Source of the DNA: Porticoccaceae bacterium
Lineage (GTDB): Bacteria > Pseudomonadota > Gammaproteobacteria > Pseudomonadales > Porticoccaceae
DNA length: 9,955 nucleotides
Assembly: GCA_003491845.1 (NCBI GenBank)
Contig: DNBN01000232.1
Span: 1 to 9,955 of the forward strand
Direction of reading: 5' to 3'
Of the stretch, positions 1-6,899 are shown piece by piece (position 1 is the first letter of the stretch; each line of letters starts with the position of its first letter). The position numbers and the translations under genes are program-made. The notes below the pieces were generated by a model. The model worked only from the letters and a program-made list of their open reading frames with translations, was not told the DNA's origin and did no database searches.

Positions 1-17
1 GCTGTTTCTCTGCAAAA

Positions 18-46
18 CTGCCAAGAGAGATGACCATTAGTAGAAT
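18..46 (+). promoter_or_regulatory. Candidate sigma-70 promoter for the NRDE/TANGO2 gene
   Basis: A CTGCCA hexamer at 18-23 is separated by 17 bases from TAGAAT at 41-46, giving matches of 4/6 and 5/6 to the sigma-70 consensus. Transcription would begin near base 53, after the upstream ATG at 30 and just ahead of the ATG at 66. This fits the start chosen for the next gene. Found by eye only; AT-rich DNA gives such matches by chance. Confidence 0.33.
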
Positions 47-65
47 AAAAAGTTACACTGTAGTC

Positions 66-851
66 ATGTGCCTATTATCATTTGTTTTCGATAAAAATTC
101 GGAAACACCACTTATTGTAATTTCAAATCGTGATGAATTTTACGACCGAGCTACTTTGCCTATGCATTGGTGGCCAGGAGAAGGGATATTGGCGGGCCAA
201 GATCAGCAAGCTGGAGGTACCTGGTTGGGCCTCTCTGAACAAGGTCGTTTTGCTGCAGTAACCAATTTTCGCGATCTTCATCAGCAGCATGTTTCGACAC
301 TAGATCCTCTTTCCCGAGGCGACTTAGTGACCAGTTTTTTGCGCTCGTCGTTATCTGCCAACGACTGGGCCGATAACATAAGTAGTAACTTATATCAGTA
401 TGGTCCGTTTAATTTGATTATTTATGATGGCAAAGAAATGTTCTATCTAAACAATCAGGGGGACCCAAAAACAGAACTGAGCTGTGGATGTTATGCCTTG
501 AGTAACCATAGGTTAGATAGTCCCTGGCCAAAGGTCAATCACGCTCGAGCACAGCTAAAAAGCATTTTACAAAACGGTAACATAGATGCCGATGTAATGT
601 CACAGCTAATAACTGCACTTTCATCTGAAAAAACCTATCCACAGAACACCTTGCCCAACACTGGTATTCCACTTGAATGGGAAACTCTTCTCTCATCACC
701 GTTTATAGTCTCAGAAGGTTACGGTACGCGTGCTGCCAGTGCAGTAATCATATCAAAAACAGGTCTAGTCCAGGTAGTAGAGAGAGGCTTCCTCAATGGC
801 GTTGAAATCCACCTGAACGAGTTTAGTTATGACGTTTTAGTTACTAAATGA
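66..851 (+). CDS. NRDE/TANGO2-family protein
   Basis: A 261-residue protein of the TANGO2 (NRDE) family, found from bacteria to humans. Its molecular role is unsettled: animal members have been linked to heme trafficking and lipid or mitochondrial metabolism, and an Ntn-hydrolase-like fold has been suggested. The family signature Asn-Arg-Asp-Glu is at residues 21-24, followed by GGTWLG at 50-55 and AVTNFR at 64-69, both typical. I chose ATG 66 over the in-frame ATG at 30. Family members begin Met-Cys followed by a hydrophobic strand (here MCLLSFVF), and that Cys2 could be the nucleophile exposed after Met removal. There is no convincing Shine-Dalgarno before either start. No signal peptide or membrane segment is seen, so it is probably cytosolic. 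The 3' end overlaps the end of ptsP by 25 bases on the opposite strand. Family is secure; function is not. Confidence 0.88.
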   Translation: MCLLSFVFDKNSETPLIVISNRDEFYDRATLPMHWWPGEGILAGQDQQAGGTWLGLSEQGRFAAVTNFRDLHQQHVSTLDPLSRGDLVTSFLRSSLSANDWADNISSNLYQYGPFNLIIYDGKEMFYLNNQGDPKTELSCGCYALSNHRLDSPWPKVNHARAQLKSILQNGNIDADVMSQLITALSSEKTYPQNTLPNTGIPLEWETLLSSPFIVSEGYGTRAASAVIISKTGLVQVVERGFLNGVEIHLNEFSYDVLVTK

Positions 852-3139
852 GCGGCGGCGCGCTGAGGATTAGTCGTATTAATCAGTCTAGTGACTCTAG
901 AGTCTTGCAAAGATGCTGCCAAAAAATTTGTTATCTGTTGTGAGCTGGACATTTTTAACGCTTTTTTAGCCAGCTGCTGAGATTCCTTTAGAGTGATGTT
1001 TAACAACATAGACTTGACCTTGAGTAGACTGCTTGCACTCATAGAAAAAGTTTCATAACCTAAACCTAACAACACCATCACACTCAAGGGATCACCGGCC
1101 ATCTCACCGCATATACTTATTTGGCAATCCATACCAGCCACCTGATCTTGGATCTGTTTCAGAGCCATTAACACACTGGGGTGCAAGGTGTGATAAAGGT
1201 CGGCCACTCTTGGATTATTGCGGTCTACGGCTAATAAGTATTGAGTTAAGTCGTTAGTTCCAATCGACAAAAAATCAACACGGCGAGCGATTTCCTTAAC
1301 TTGATAAACAGCCGCTGGCACCTCAATCATGGCACCAACAAGTGGACGCTGCAATCTGAAACCTTCCTCAATAGTGAGTTCACTGTAAACTCTATCAATT
1401 AGCTCCAGTGCACGGTCAAGTTCAGGTATATTACTTATCATGGGAAGCATAATTCGCAGATTTTTAGATTCTTCACTTGCCCTGAGCATCGCCCTGATCT
1501 GGACCAAAAAAATCTCAGGGTGATCTAAAGAAATACGAATCCCTCGCCACCCCAAAAATGGATTTTCTTCCTCAATAGGGAAATAAGGTAAGTCTTTATC
1601 ACCACCAATGTCTAAGGTGCGCATAGTTACTGGTCGCGGTGAAAAATCAGTTAGCTGTTCCTTATAAATTTCAACCTGTTCATCTTCAGTCGGAAAACTT
1701 GATCGCATCAAAAAAGGTATTTCCGTACGGAAAAGACCCACAGCTTCGGCACCGCTTTGAAGAGACTTTTCTGTGTCATGGCGCAAGCCTGTATTTACCC
1801 AAAGGGAAAATCTTTTGCCATCCGCAGTGTGGCAAGGTAAGTTTCTTAGTTTCTCCAAATCTTTGTTAAAACGCTTTTCTTCTCGCTGTCGCTGCAAATA
1901 GTGTCTTCGCACTGTTCGCGTAGCACGACTTATAATATCCCCAGAGGATCCGTCAACAATTAGCTCTTGACCCTCAAGTTCTCCCCAAGGAAGCGTTACT
2001 GCACCCATCACTGTGGGAATGCCAAGAGCTCGACCAACAATTGCCATGTGCGAGTTACTTGATCCCTTTAGAGAAATAATACCGACTAATCGATTAACAG
2101 GGATATCTGCCAAAGCTGTAGCCGACAGGTCCTCACCAACGAGCACTATGCGCCGTGGTAGAGGCTCTTTCTCACGTTCAGTTGTCTGTAAATAGCCCAA
2201 CACTCTGCGTCCTAAATCACGGACATCTGCGGCTCGTTCCCGTAGATATGAATCCTCCATTTTCTGGAAGGTTCGAACATGCCTAAGTACCACAGAACTC
2301 CAGGCGCTAGTGGCCATTTGTCCACATTTAATACTTGCGATAACTTCATTTATGAGGACCTTATCATCAAGAAGACGGATATAAACCTCGAAAAGTGCAA
2401 ATTCCTCTGCACTTAATTTGTCAGCCAAGCCCGCACCTAAATCAAGCATATCTTGCTTAGCGGCTTGCACCGATGCACGAAATCGTCGTATCTCTGCAGC
2501 AGGGTCCTTGGTGAAGCGCTCAGGAACTGCTTTTAAATCAGCGTGAGTACCGACTAAAACAACTCGGCCAATACCCACACCAGGTGAACTAGCAATGCCT
2601 AAAAACGTAGCCTCTTTACTTTTACCTCGTCCCGCCGAGGCCAATTTACGCAGAGCACCTGTAGCCTCTGCATGAGCAATCGCACCAGACAATTGTGCGC
2701 AGACAGTCACTACAAAGGCTTCTTCTTCAGAAGCAAATCGACGTCGATTTTCTTGCTGTAATACAAGCACTCCGAGGACCTTGCGGTGATGAATAATAGG
2801 AACGCCTAAAAAGGAATGAAACGGAGACTCTCCGGTTTCTTCAAAGTAACTAAAATTAGGATGTTGGTCAGCATCTTCAAGATTTAGCGGTTCCTCTTTG
2901 GCAGCAACCAAACCTACCAGACCCTGGCGCATAGAAAGTCGTACTTTTCCAATTGATTCTTGGCGCAACCCTTCTGTTGCCATCAGCACATATCGAGTAT
3001 CTGAAGGATCATACAGATAGACCGAACAAACTCCCGCGTTCATAGCAAAACGAACTTCTTTGACAATTATCGCCAAAACCTCAGTAAGGCTTCGCGCACT
3101 ATTGACCTCTTGGACAATCGTTCGCAGCGAGGACAACAT
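827..3139 (-). CDS. ptsP: Phosphoenolpyruvate-protein phosphotransferase PtsP (EI-Ntr)
   Basis: First enzyme of the nitrogen phosphotransferase system. It autophosphorylates from PEP and passes phosphate to NPr (PtsO), then EIIA-Ntr (PtsN), a regulatory chain tied to nitrogen and potassium status. The 770 residues compare with about 748 in E. coli. An N-terminal GAF domain spans about 1-160, which distinguishes PtsP from sugar-PTS enzyme I and in E. coli senses glutamine. The PEP-utilizer N-terminal domain follows (about 178-310), then the phosphohistidine domain with SNSHMAIVGRALGIP and active His364. The C-terminal PEP-binding barrel (about 440-700) carries GAEAVGLFRTE (463-473), TLDIGGDKDLPYF (508-520), IGTNDLTQY (626-634) and the conserved cysteine in SICGEMAG (Cys677). 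All key residues are intact. It lies 2 bases after rppH and is probably co-transcribed, as in E. coli; an AAGGG inside the end of rppH can serve as its ribosome site. No ptsO or ptsN is in the window. The last 20 or so residues look family-nonspecific. Confidence 0.97.
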   Translation of the reverse strand: MLSSLRTIVQEVNSARSLTEVLAIIVKEVRFAMNAGVCSVYLYDPSDTRYVLMATEGLRQESIGKVRLSMRQGLVGLVAAKEEPLNLEDADQHPNFSYFEETGESPFHSFLGVPIIHHRKVLGVLVLQQENRRRFASEEEAFVVTVCAQLSGAIAHAEATGALRKLASAGRGKSKEATFLGIASSPGVGIGRVVLVGTHADLKAVPERFTKDPAAEIRRFRASVQAAKQDMLDLGAGLADKLSAEEFALFEVYIRLLDDKVLINEVIASIKCGQMATSAWSSVVLRHVRTFQKMEDSYLRERAADVRDLGRRVLGYLQTTEREKEPLPRRIVLVGEDLSATALADIPVNRLVGIISLKGSSNSHMAIVGRALGIPTVMGAVTLPWGELEGQELIVDGSSGDIISRATRTVRRHYLQRQREEKRFNKDLEKLRNLPCHTADGKRFSLWVNTGLRHDTEKSLQSGAEAVGLFRTEIPFLMRSSFPTEDEQVEIYKEQLTDFSPRPVTMRTLDIGGDKDLPYFPIEEENPFLGWRGIRISLDHPEIFLVQIRAMLRASEESKNLRIMLPMISNIPELDRALELIDRVYSELTIEEGFRLQRPLVGAMIEVPAAVYQVKEIARRVDFLSIGTNDLTQYLLAVDRNNPRVADLYHTLHPSVLMALKQIQDQVAGMDCQISICGEMAGDPLSVMVLLGLGYETFSMSASSLLKVKSMLLNITLKESQQLAKKALKMSSSQQITNFLAASLQDSRVTRLINTTNPQRAAAHLVTKTS

Positions 3140-3141
3140 GT

Positions 3142-3639
3142 TTAGGATCCCTTGAGCGGTGATTCGAAGCGCATATTTGACTCAGCAAATTCGTGCAGTG
3201 CTTGCCTGTAAACATTGCGCTTAAACGATACAACAGCACTTACTGGGTACCAAAAATTAACCCATTCCCAACCGTCAAATTCGGGAGCACCGGTAGCGTC
3301 AAAATGAATTTTAGCAACATCACTGATCAATTCTAAGAAAAACCATTTTTGCTTTTGACCTATACATAACGGCTTAGAATACTTTCGCTGCATAGAGGAA
3401 GGAATACGATAGCGCAGCCATTTTCGACTTCGCTGAACAATTTTAACATCGCTGGCTTTTAGGCCTACCTCTTCATATAGCTCACGAAAAAGTGCTTGTT
3501 CACAAGATTCGTTCTTGTCAACGCCCCCCTGAGGGAACTGCCATGCCTGCTGGCCGATCCTTTTGGCAAGTAAGACCTTGCCTCGCCCATCACTGATGAC
3601 GATAGCAATATTAGAGCGAAACCCATCTTTATCTACCAC
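3142..3639 (-). CDS. rppH: RNA pyrophosphohydrolase RppH
   Basis: Nudix hydrolase that removes pyrophosphate from the 5' triphosphate end of mRNAs, exposing them to 5'-end-dependent RNase E decay; cytosolic. The 165 residues match E. coli RppH (176 aa) nearly throughout: opening DGFRSNIAIVI, WQFPQGGV at 33-40, the complete Nudix box at 38-60 (G38, E44, R52, E53, E56, E57, G59), CIGQKQKWF at 92-100, and FDGWEWVNFWYPV at 121-133. The tail past PVSAVVSFKRNVYRQ is short and lacks the basic, proline-rich extension of E. coli. The start is GTG at 3639-3637, giving MVDKDGFRSN, which aligns with the E. coli start MIDDDGYRPN. The Shine-Dalgarno is weak. A possible extended -10 (TGTTATAAC, minus strand 3661-3653) would leave a leader of only a few bases. 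It is followed directly by ptsP. Confidence 0.97.
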   Translation of the reverse strand: MVDKDGFRSNIAIVISDGRGKVLLAKRIGQQAWQFPQGGVDKNESCEQALFRELYEEVGLKASDVKIVQRSRKWLRYRIPSSMQRKYSKPLCIGQKQKWFFLELISDVAKIHFDATGAPEFDGWEWVNFWYPVSAVVSFKRNVYRQALHEFAESNMRFESPLKGS

Positions 3640-3714
3640 AGTAACTCTGCCTGTTATAACATCCTAGTCTACTCTAACATTGTTCCACAGTATTAGCTCG
3701 TCGGCAATTTTCTC

Positions 3715-3743
3715 TTGAGGATTATTGTCTTGATCGCTATTCT
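3715..3743 (+). promoter_or_regulatory. Candidate promoter for the HAD phosphatase gene
   Basis: TTGAGG at 3715-3720, a 17-base spacer and TATTCT at 3738-3743 (4/6 matches each) sit 30 bases before the ATG at 3774, inside the 134-base divergent gap from rppH. Predicted start of transcription is near 3750. Suggestive only, from inspection. Confidence 0.3.
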
Positions 3744-3773
3744 TCAACCTCTCTGACTCTATGCGGTAAATCA

Positions 3774-4430
3774 ATGGCTCTGGCAATTTTCGATTTGGAC
3801 AATACTCTTTTGCGCGGTGATAGTGATCACAGCTGGGGACAGTTTATGGTGACTCAAGGACTGGTGGACAAAGCACTGTACTCGGCCATGAATGATAAGT
3901 TTTTAGCTGACTATAAGGCTGAACAGCTTAATATATCTGAGTATTTAACATTTTCACTTGCTCCATTAACCACTCTTTCTTCAATTGAGCTACACCACCT
4001 ACATGCTCTGTTCATGCAAGATGTTATCGAGCCACTCAAACAACCTAAGGCAACTAAATTGATTGAAGCACACCGTAAAGCGGGGGATAGATTATTGGTG
4101 ATTACAGCCACTAACAGATTTATTATTGAACCCATTGTGAGATCACTTTTAATAGAAGAGTTTCTGGCTACAGAACCAGAGCTAATCAATGGCTGTATCA
4201 CGGGAAACATTATTGGCACACCCACATACAGAGAGGGAAAGGTTGAACGTCTCAATGTGTGGCTGCAAGAGCATAATGAAAGCTTGGCAGGCAGTTATTT
4301 TTACAGCGACTCAATTAATGATCTGCCCCTTTTGCAGGAAGTTGACAACCCCATTGCGGTAGATCCTGACGATCGTCTACGACAAGAGGCTCAACAACAA
4401 GGCTGGGAAATTATTTCCCTGCGTAGTTAA
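3774..4430 (+). CDS. HAD-IB family (SerB-like) phosphatase
   Basis: A 218-residue cytosolic HAD phosphomonoesterase of the SerB-like IB subfamily. All four catalytic motifs are present: motif I DLDNT with nucleophile Asp7 and acid/base Asp9, motif II VITAT with Thr111, motif III Lys156 in REGKVERL, and motif IV YSDSINDLP with Mg-binding Asp179 and Asp183. Residues about 15-90 form the helical cap typical of cap type C1. The protein begins MALAIFDLDNT, so the ATG is set by motif I lying only six residues in; the ribosome site is poor. The substrate cannot be read from sequence. SerB-like members act on phosphoserine, phosphoethanolamine, histidinol phosphate or other small phosphates. I recall a Pseudomonas relative next to rppH-ptsP being described as a histidinol-phosphate phosphatase, so that is a reasonable hypothesis. 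The gene diverges from rppH and its stop lies 2 bases from the stop of gcvH on the other strand. Confidence 0.92.
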   Translation: MALAIFDLDNTLLRGDSDHSWGQFMVTQGLVDKALYSAMNDKFLADYKAEQLNISEYLTFSLAPLTTLSSIELHHLHALFMQDVIEPLKQPKATKLIEAHRKAGDRLLVITATNRFIIEPIVRSLLIEEFLATEPELINGCITGNIIGTPTYREGKVERLNVWLQEHNESLAGSYFYSDSINDLPLLQEVDNPIAVDPDDRLRQEAQQQGWEIISLRS

Positions 4431-4432
4431 AG

Positions 4433-4822
4433 CTAGCTATTGTCAATAATACTTTGATAATCATCCGCGTCAATCAATTCACCCAAAGATTCATCATCAG
4501 ATAAGCGGACACGAAATAACCAGCCGTCAATGTAAGATGATTGATTGACTAATTCAGGCTCATCCTCCAACCCAAGGTTTACCTCAATAACCTCCCCGGT
4601 TACTGGAGCATAAATATCCGAAGCTGCTTTTACAGATTCAACAACGGCAACTTCAGCACCAGCGTCAATTAGTGTGCCCACATCAGGTAACTCAACATAG
4701 ACCACATCACCAAGAGATTCTTGTGCAAACTCAGTTATACCGATTGTGGCTGTGCCATCACTGTCTAACCTCACCCACTCATGACTTCCTACGTATTTTA
4801 AATCGTTTGGCAGATTACTCAT
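4433..4822 (-). CDS. gcvH: Glycine cleavage system H protein
   Basis: Lipoyl-carrier protein of the glycine cleavage system. Its lipoyl arm carries the aminomethyl group from GcvP (P-protein) to GcvT and is then reoxidised by Lpd; cytosolic. At 129 residues it equals the E. coli length. Seen in sequence: start [36 protein letters not shown] (29-46), the lipoylation motif [14 protein letters not shown] with Lys65, and the [12 protein letters not shown] stretch (82-93). The ATG has a good GAGG Shine-Dalgarno five bases upstream. No gcvT, gcvP, lipA or lipB is in the window: the flanking genes are a convergent phosphatase and a divergent outer-membrane protein, so this copy is transcribed alone. 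It may serve a GcvTP encoded elsewhere or be a second copy used as a lipoyl carrier. Confidence 0.97.
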   Translation of the reverse strand: MSNLPNDLKYVGSHEWVRLDSDGTATIGITEFAQESLGDVVYVELPDVGTLIDAGAEVAVVESVKAASDIYAPVTGEVIEVNLGLEDEPELVNQSSYIDGWLFRVRLSDDESLGELIDADDYQSIIDNS

Positions 4823-4866
4823 TTAAACCTCGCTTTTTAAGACAACAATCGTTTTTTTACTGCTTC

Positions 4867-4895
4867 TTTATAAATGCTCATATTAATCATTAAAA
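4867..4895 (-). promoter_or_regulatory. Candidate gcvH promoter
   Basis: On the minus strand TATAAA (4872-4867) lies 17 bases after a weak TTTTAA -35-like hexamer (4895-4890). Transcription would begin near 4860, giving a leader of roughly 38 bases, too short for a glycine riboswitch; none is seen. Only the -10 is convincing. Confidence 0.22.
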
Positions 4896-4918
4896 TACCA
4901 ACAAAAGCACTAATTTTG

Positions 4919-4924
4919 TATACT
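4919..4924 (+). promoter_or_regulatory. Candidate -10 element for the DUF481 gene
   Basis: TATACT (5/6 to the sigma-70 -10) lies 60 bases before the GTG start of the outer-membrane protein. No good -35 is present at 16-18 bases upstream, so an activator or a different promoter may be involved. Confidence 0.22.
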
Positions 4925-4969
4925 GCGTGGCCAAAAATATGGCTTGCAACTGTCATAACCTCAACCATT

Positions 4970-4974
4970 AAGGA
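4970..4974 (+). promoter_or_regulatory. Ribosome binding site that supports a GTG start at 4985
   Basis: AAGGA, ten bases before GTG 4985. The next in-frame ATG (5024) falls inside the hydrophobic part of the signal peptide and would destroy it, so this site and the signal peptide together favour the GTG. Confidence 0.6.
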
Positions 4975-4984
4975 AATCTAAACT

Positions 4985-5902
4985 GTGCAGTTTTCCCTCA
5001 TTATAAGATCTTTTATTATCGCCTGTATGTTTCTGCCTCATGCTCTGGCTGATCAGATTATATTAGCCAATGGTGATGTGCTTCAAGGAAAAGTAAAAGC
5101 ACAATCAGAATCACATATAATTTGGCTCTCAGATAGTTTTGGAGATCTTACAATTGAGTTAAATCAGGTGCGAGCTATTGAGATCCAAGAAGTGGCTGAT
5201 ACCGACCCTAATATTGTTTCAAATCAATTGCCAGTTAAAATCAAAGACGAAAAACAAACGCTACAAGGAAGTGTTGGCCTGTCCGGATCCTTTAGGAGTG
5301 GCAACCAAGACCGTGAGGAGTGGGCAATTAACGTCGACCTGTCTAAGCGCCATGAAACGATTAGGCAACGTGCCGGTCTTGATTATCAACTTCGACGCGA
5401 AGAGAATGATGTATCAAAGCAAAATTACGATGTAACCTATGCTATTGATTGGTTTTTTAAGGATGAATGGTTCTTAAGTAACAATCTCTCTTTTGGGGCC
5501 AATGATGATCGAGCCCTAGATCAGTTTTACTCCGTTAGTACGCTATTGGGCAATCAATTATGGGATACAAAAACAGGTGCCTTATCCCTAGAAGGCGGCG
5601 TCACTTGGATTAACGAGGAGCTGTTATCTGATGTAGTAGAGCAGAGATTAACATGGAATTGGTCGACTAATTACCGGAAAAGGCTCTTTAATAATGTTGA
5701 TTTTTCACACCGCAATCAGCTCTTGGTCGCTATTGATGATAGTCGCAATAGCCAATTTAATGCTGATATTGGACTGGATTTCCCTCTTATAGATGATCTG
5801 TTCACTAAGATTTCTTTCATGTGGAACTACGATAATCAACCTGCACAGGGTATAGAAAAAATTGATCGGCGGTTAAATATTGGCCTTAACTTTGTCTGGT
5901 AA
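4985..5902 (+). CDS. DUF481-family outer-membrane protein with N-terminal small beta domain
   Basis: Predicted outer-membrane beta-barrel of the DUF481 (YdiY-like) family, sometimes named salt-induced outer membrane protein; its cargo or role is unknown. The 305 residues open with a signal peptide (hydrophobic core LIIRSFIIACMFLP, cleavage after Ala22 in ALA-DQ). Mature residues 23 to about 70 (ILANGDVLQGKV, then IIWLSDSFGDLTIEL) look like a small SH3- or LSM-like beta domain, a common N-terminal partner of DUF481. A short linker leads to the barrel from about residue 90 to the end, with alternating strands and many aromatic residues. The last residues NIGLNFVW end in an aromatic, the usual barrel-assembly signal. 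Start is GTG with AAGGA upstream. No TonB box or lipobox is seen. It is transcribed divergently from gcvH, and its stop is 4 bases from the stop of srkA on the other strand. Confidence 0.88.
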   Translation: MQFSLIIRSFIIACMFLPHALADQIILANGDVLQGKVKAQSESHIIWLSDSFGDLTIELNQVRAIEIQEVADTDPNIVSNQLPVKIKDEKQTLQGSVGLSGSFRSGNQDREEWAINVDLSKRHETIRQRAGLDYQLRREENDVSKQNYDVTYAIDWFFKDEWFLSNNLSFGANDDRALDQFYSVSTLLGNQLWDTKTGALSLEGGVTWINEELLSDVVEQRLTWNWSTNYRKRLFNNVDFSHRNQLLVAIDDSRNSQFNADIGLDFPLIDDLFTKISFMWNYDNQPAQGIEKIDRRLNIGLNFVW

Positions 5903-5906
5903 AACT

Positions 5907-6899
5907 TTAAAGACAAATTTCGATAGCTGGTTCATTAAGAGCGGCAAGCTGCTCTCTTAATGCGAGTATGTGATCACTCCAGTATCGTGGCGAAGCAAAC
6001 CAAGAAAATGCTCTTGGAAATGCTGGGTCTGACCAACGTCGTGCTATCCAGGCGCTGTGGTGCATAATTCGTAGTGTACGAAACACTTCGATCAACTTCA
6101 ATTGACGGTAATCAAAGTCGTAAAACTCATTATAACCTTCTATTAATTCTGACATCTGTGCTGTTTGCTCCTGTCTATCACCGGACAGAAGCATCCATAA
6201 ATCTTGTATGGCAGGGGCCATGCGCGCATCGTCAAAATCAACGAAATGCGGATAATCATCACGCCACAATATATTGCCAGAATGACAATCCCCATGCACA
6301 CGAATGCAAGTCATGTCGCCATAGTCCTCTACAATTTTATCCACCGCGTTTAAAACATCTAGTGCGAGAGAGTCATAGGCAGGACTTAACTCTTTGGGAA
6401 TAAAATCTTTGCTGATTAACCTATAGGAGTCCCAGCCAAAGTTTTTTACCGTCAAGACTGGCCTATACTGAAAGGGCTGGATCGCGCCAACGGCATGAAA
6501 GCGGCCTAATACTTTGCCTAAGATAAATAAATTATCTAAATTGTCTAACTCCGGTGCATGTCCTCCTTTTCGTTCATACAAAGCAAAACGAAAGCCGTTA
6601 TGATGACTAACACTACGGCCCTCTGCATTCAGCCAAGGGCAAACCACGGGAAGCTCCTGCTCTTGTAACTGAAAACAAAATTGGTGCTCTTCTAAAATTT
6701 GGGCGTCACTCCACCTCTCAGGCCGATAAAACTTGGCTATCATAGGCGTCTGGCTATCGATGCCCACCTGATAAACGCGATTTTCATAACTATTTAACGC
6801 TAAAAATCCGCCATCGGACAAAAATCCCTGACTTTCTACAGCATCAATTAACACATCAGGTGTGAGCGCATCAAAGGGATGGCTAGTACTGTCAATCAT
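5907..6899 (-). CDS. srkA: Stress response serine/threonine kinase A (SrkA/YihE)
   Basis: Aminoglycoside-phosphotransferase-fold protein kinase. The E. coli homologue protects cells under envelope and oxidative stress and counters MazF-linked cell death. The 330 residues compare with 328 in E. coli and align over the full length: LNSYENRVYQVG (35-46), the ATP-site lysine Lys56 in KFYRPERWSDAQILEEHQF (56-74), the catalytic loop VHGDCHSGNILWRD (201-214) with Asp204 and Asn209, the metal-binding FVDFDDAR with Asp221, and AIQDLWMLLSGD (230-241). The C-terminal helical part RRWSDPAFP also matches. The active site is intact. Its ATG overlaps the stop of arfB by one base (TAATG), so translation is probably coupled. 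In E. coli the homologue instead lies with dsbA, so this neighbourhood differs. It converges on the DUF481 gene with only 4 bases between stops. Confidence 0.96.
   Translation of the reverse strand: MIDSTSHPFDALTPDVLIDAVESQGFLSDGGFLALNSYENRVYQVGIDSQTPMIAKFYRPERWSDAQILEEHQFCFQLQEQELPVVCPWLNAEGRSVSHHNGFRFALYERKGGHAPELDNLDNLFILGKVLGRFHAVGAIQPFQYRPVLTVKNFGWDSYRLISKDFIPKELSPAYDSLALDVLNAVDKIVEDYGDMTCIRVHGDCHSGNILWRDDYPHFVDFDDARMAPAIQDLWMLLSGDRQEQTAQMSELIEGYNEFYDFDYRQLKLIEVFRTLRIMHHSAWIARRWSDPAFPRAFSWFASPRYWSDHILALREQLAALNEPAIEICL

Noticed and set aside
30..65. Upstream ATG giving a 12-residue extension of the NRDE protein
   Set aside because: Family members start Met-Cys at the position of base 66, and the candidate promoter would place the transcript start after base 30.
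893..904. Perfect 12-base palindrome GACTCTAGAGTC
   Set aside because: It lies within the 3' coding part of ptsP, has no T-run or partner copy, and fits ordinary codons.
1639..2195. Two plus-strand reading frames (76 and 60 residues)
   Set aside because: They lie wholly inside ptsP in opposite orientation and have no family resemblance or ribosome site.
3911..4255. Minus-strand frame of 114 residues
   Set aside because: It is the antisense shadow of the HAD phosphatase, whose catalytic motifs cover the same bases.
4672..4893. Plus-strand frame opposite the start of gcvH
   Set aside because: Mostly antisense to gcvH, His- and Gln-rich low-quality translation.
4823..4984. Possible glycine riboswitch ahead of gcvH
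   Set aside because: The minus-strand leader is too short and A/T-rich, and shows none of the paired, G-rich aptamer pattern.
6074..6403. Plus-strand frame of 109 residues
   Set aside because: Antisense to the catalytic part of srkA; composition is not protein-like.
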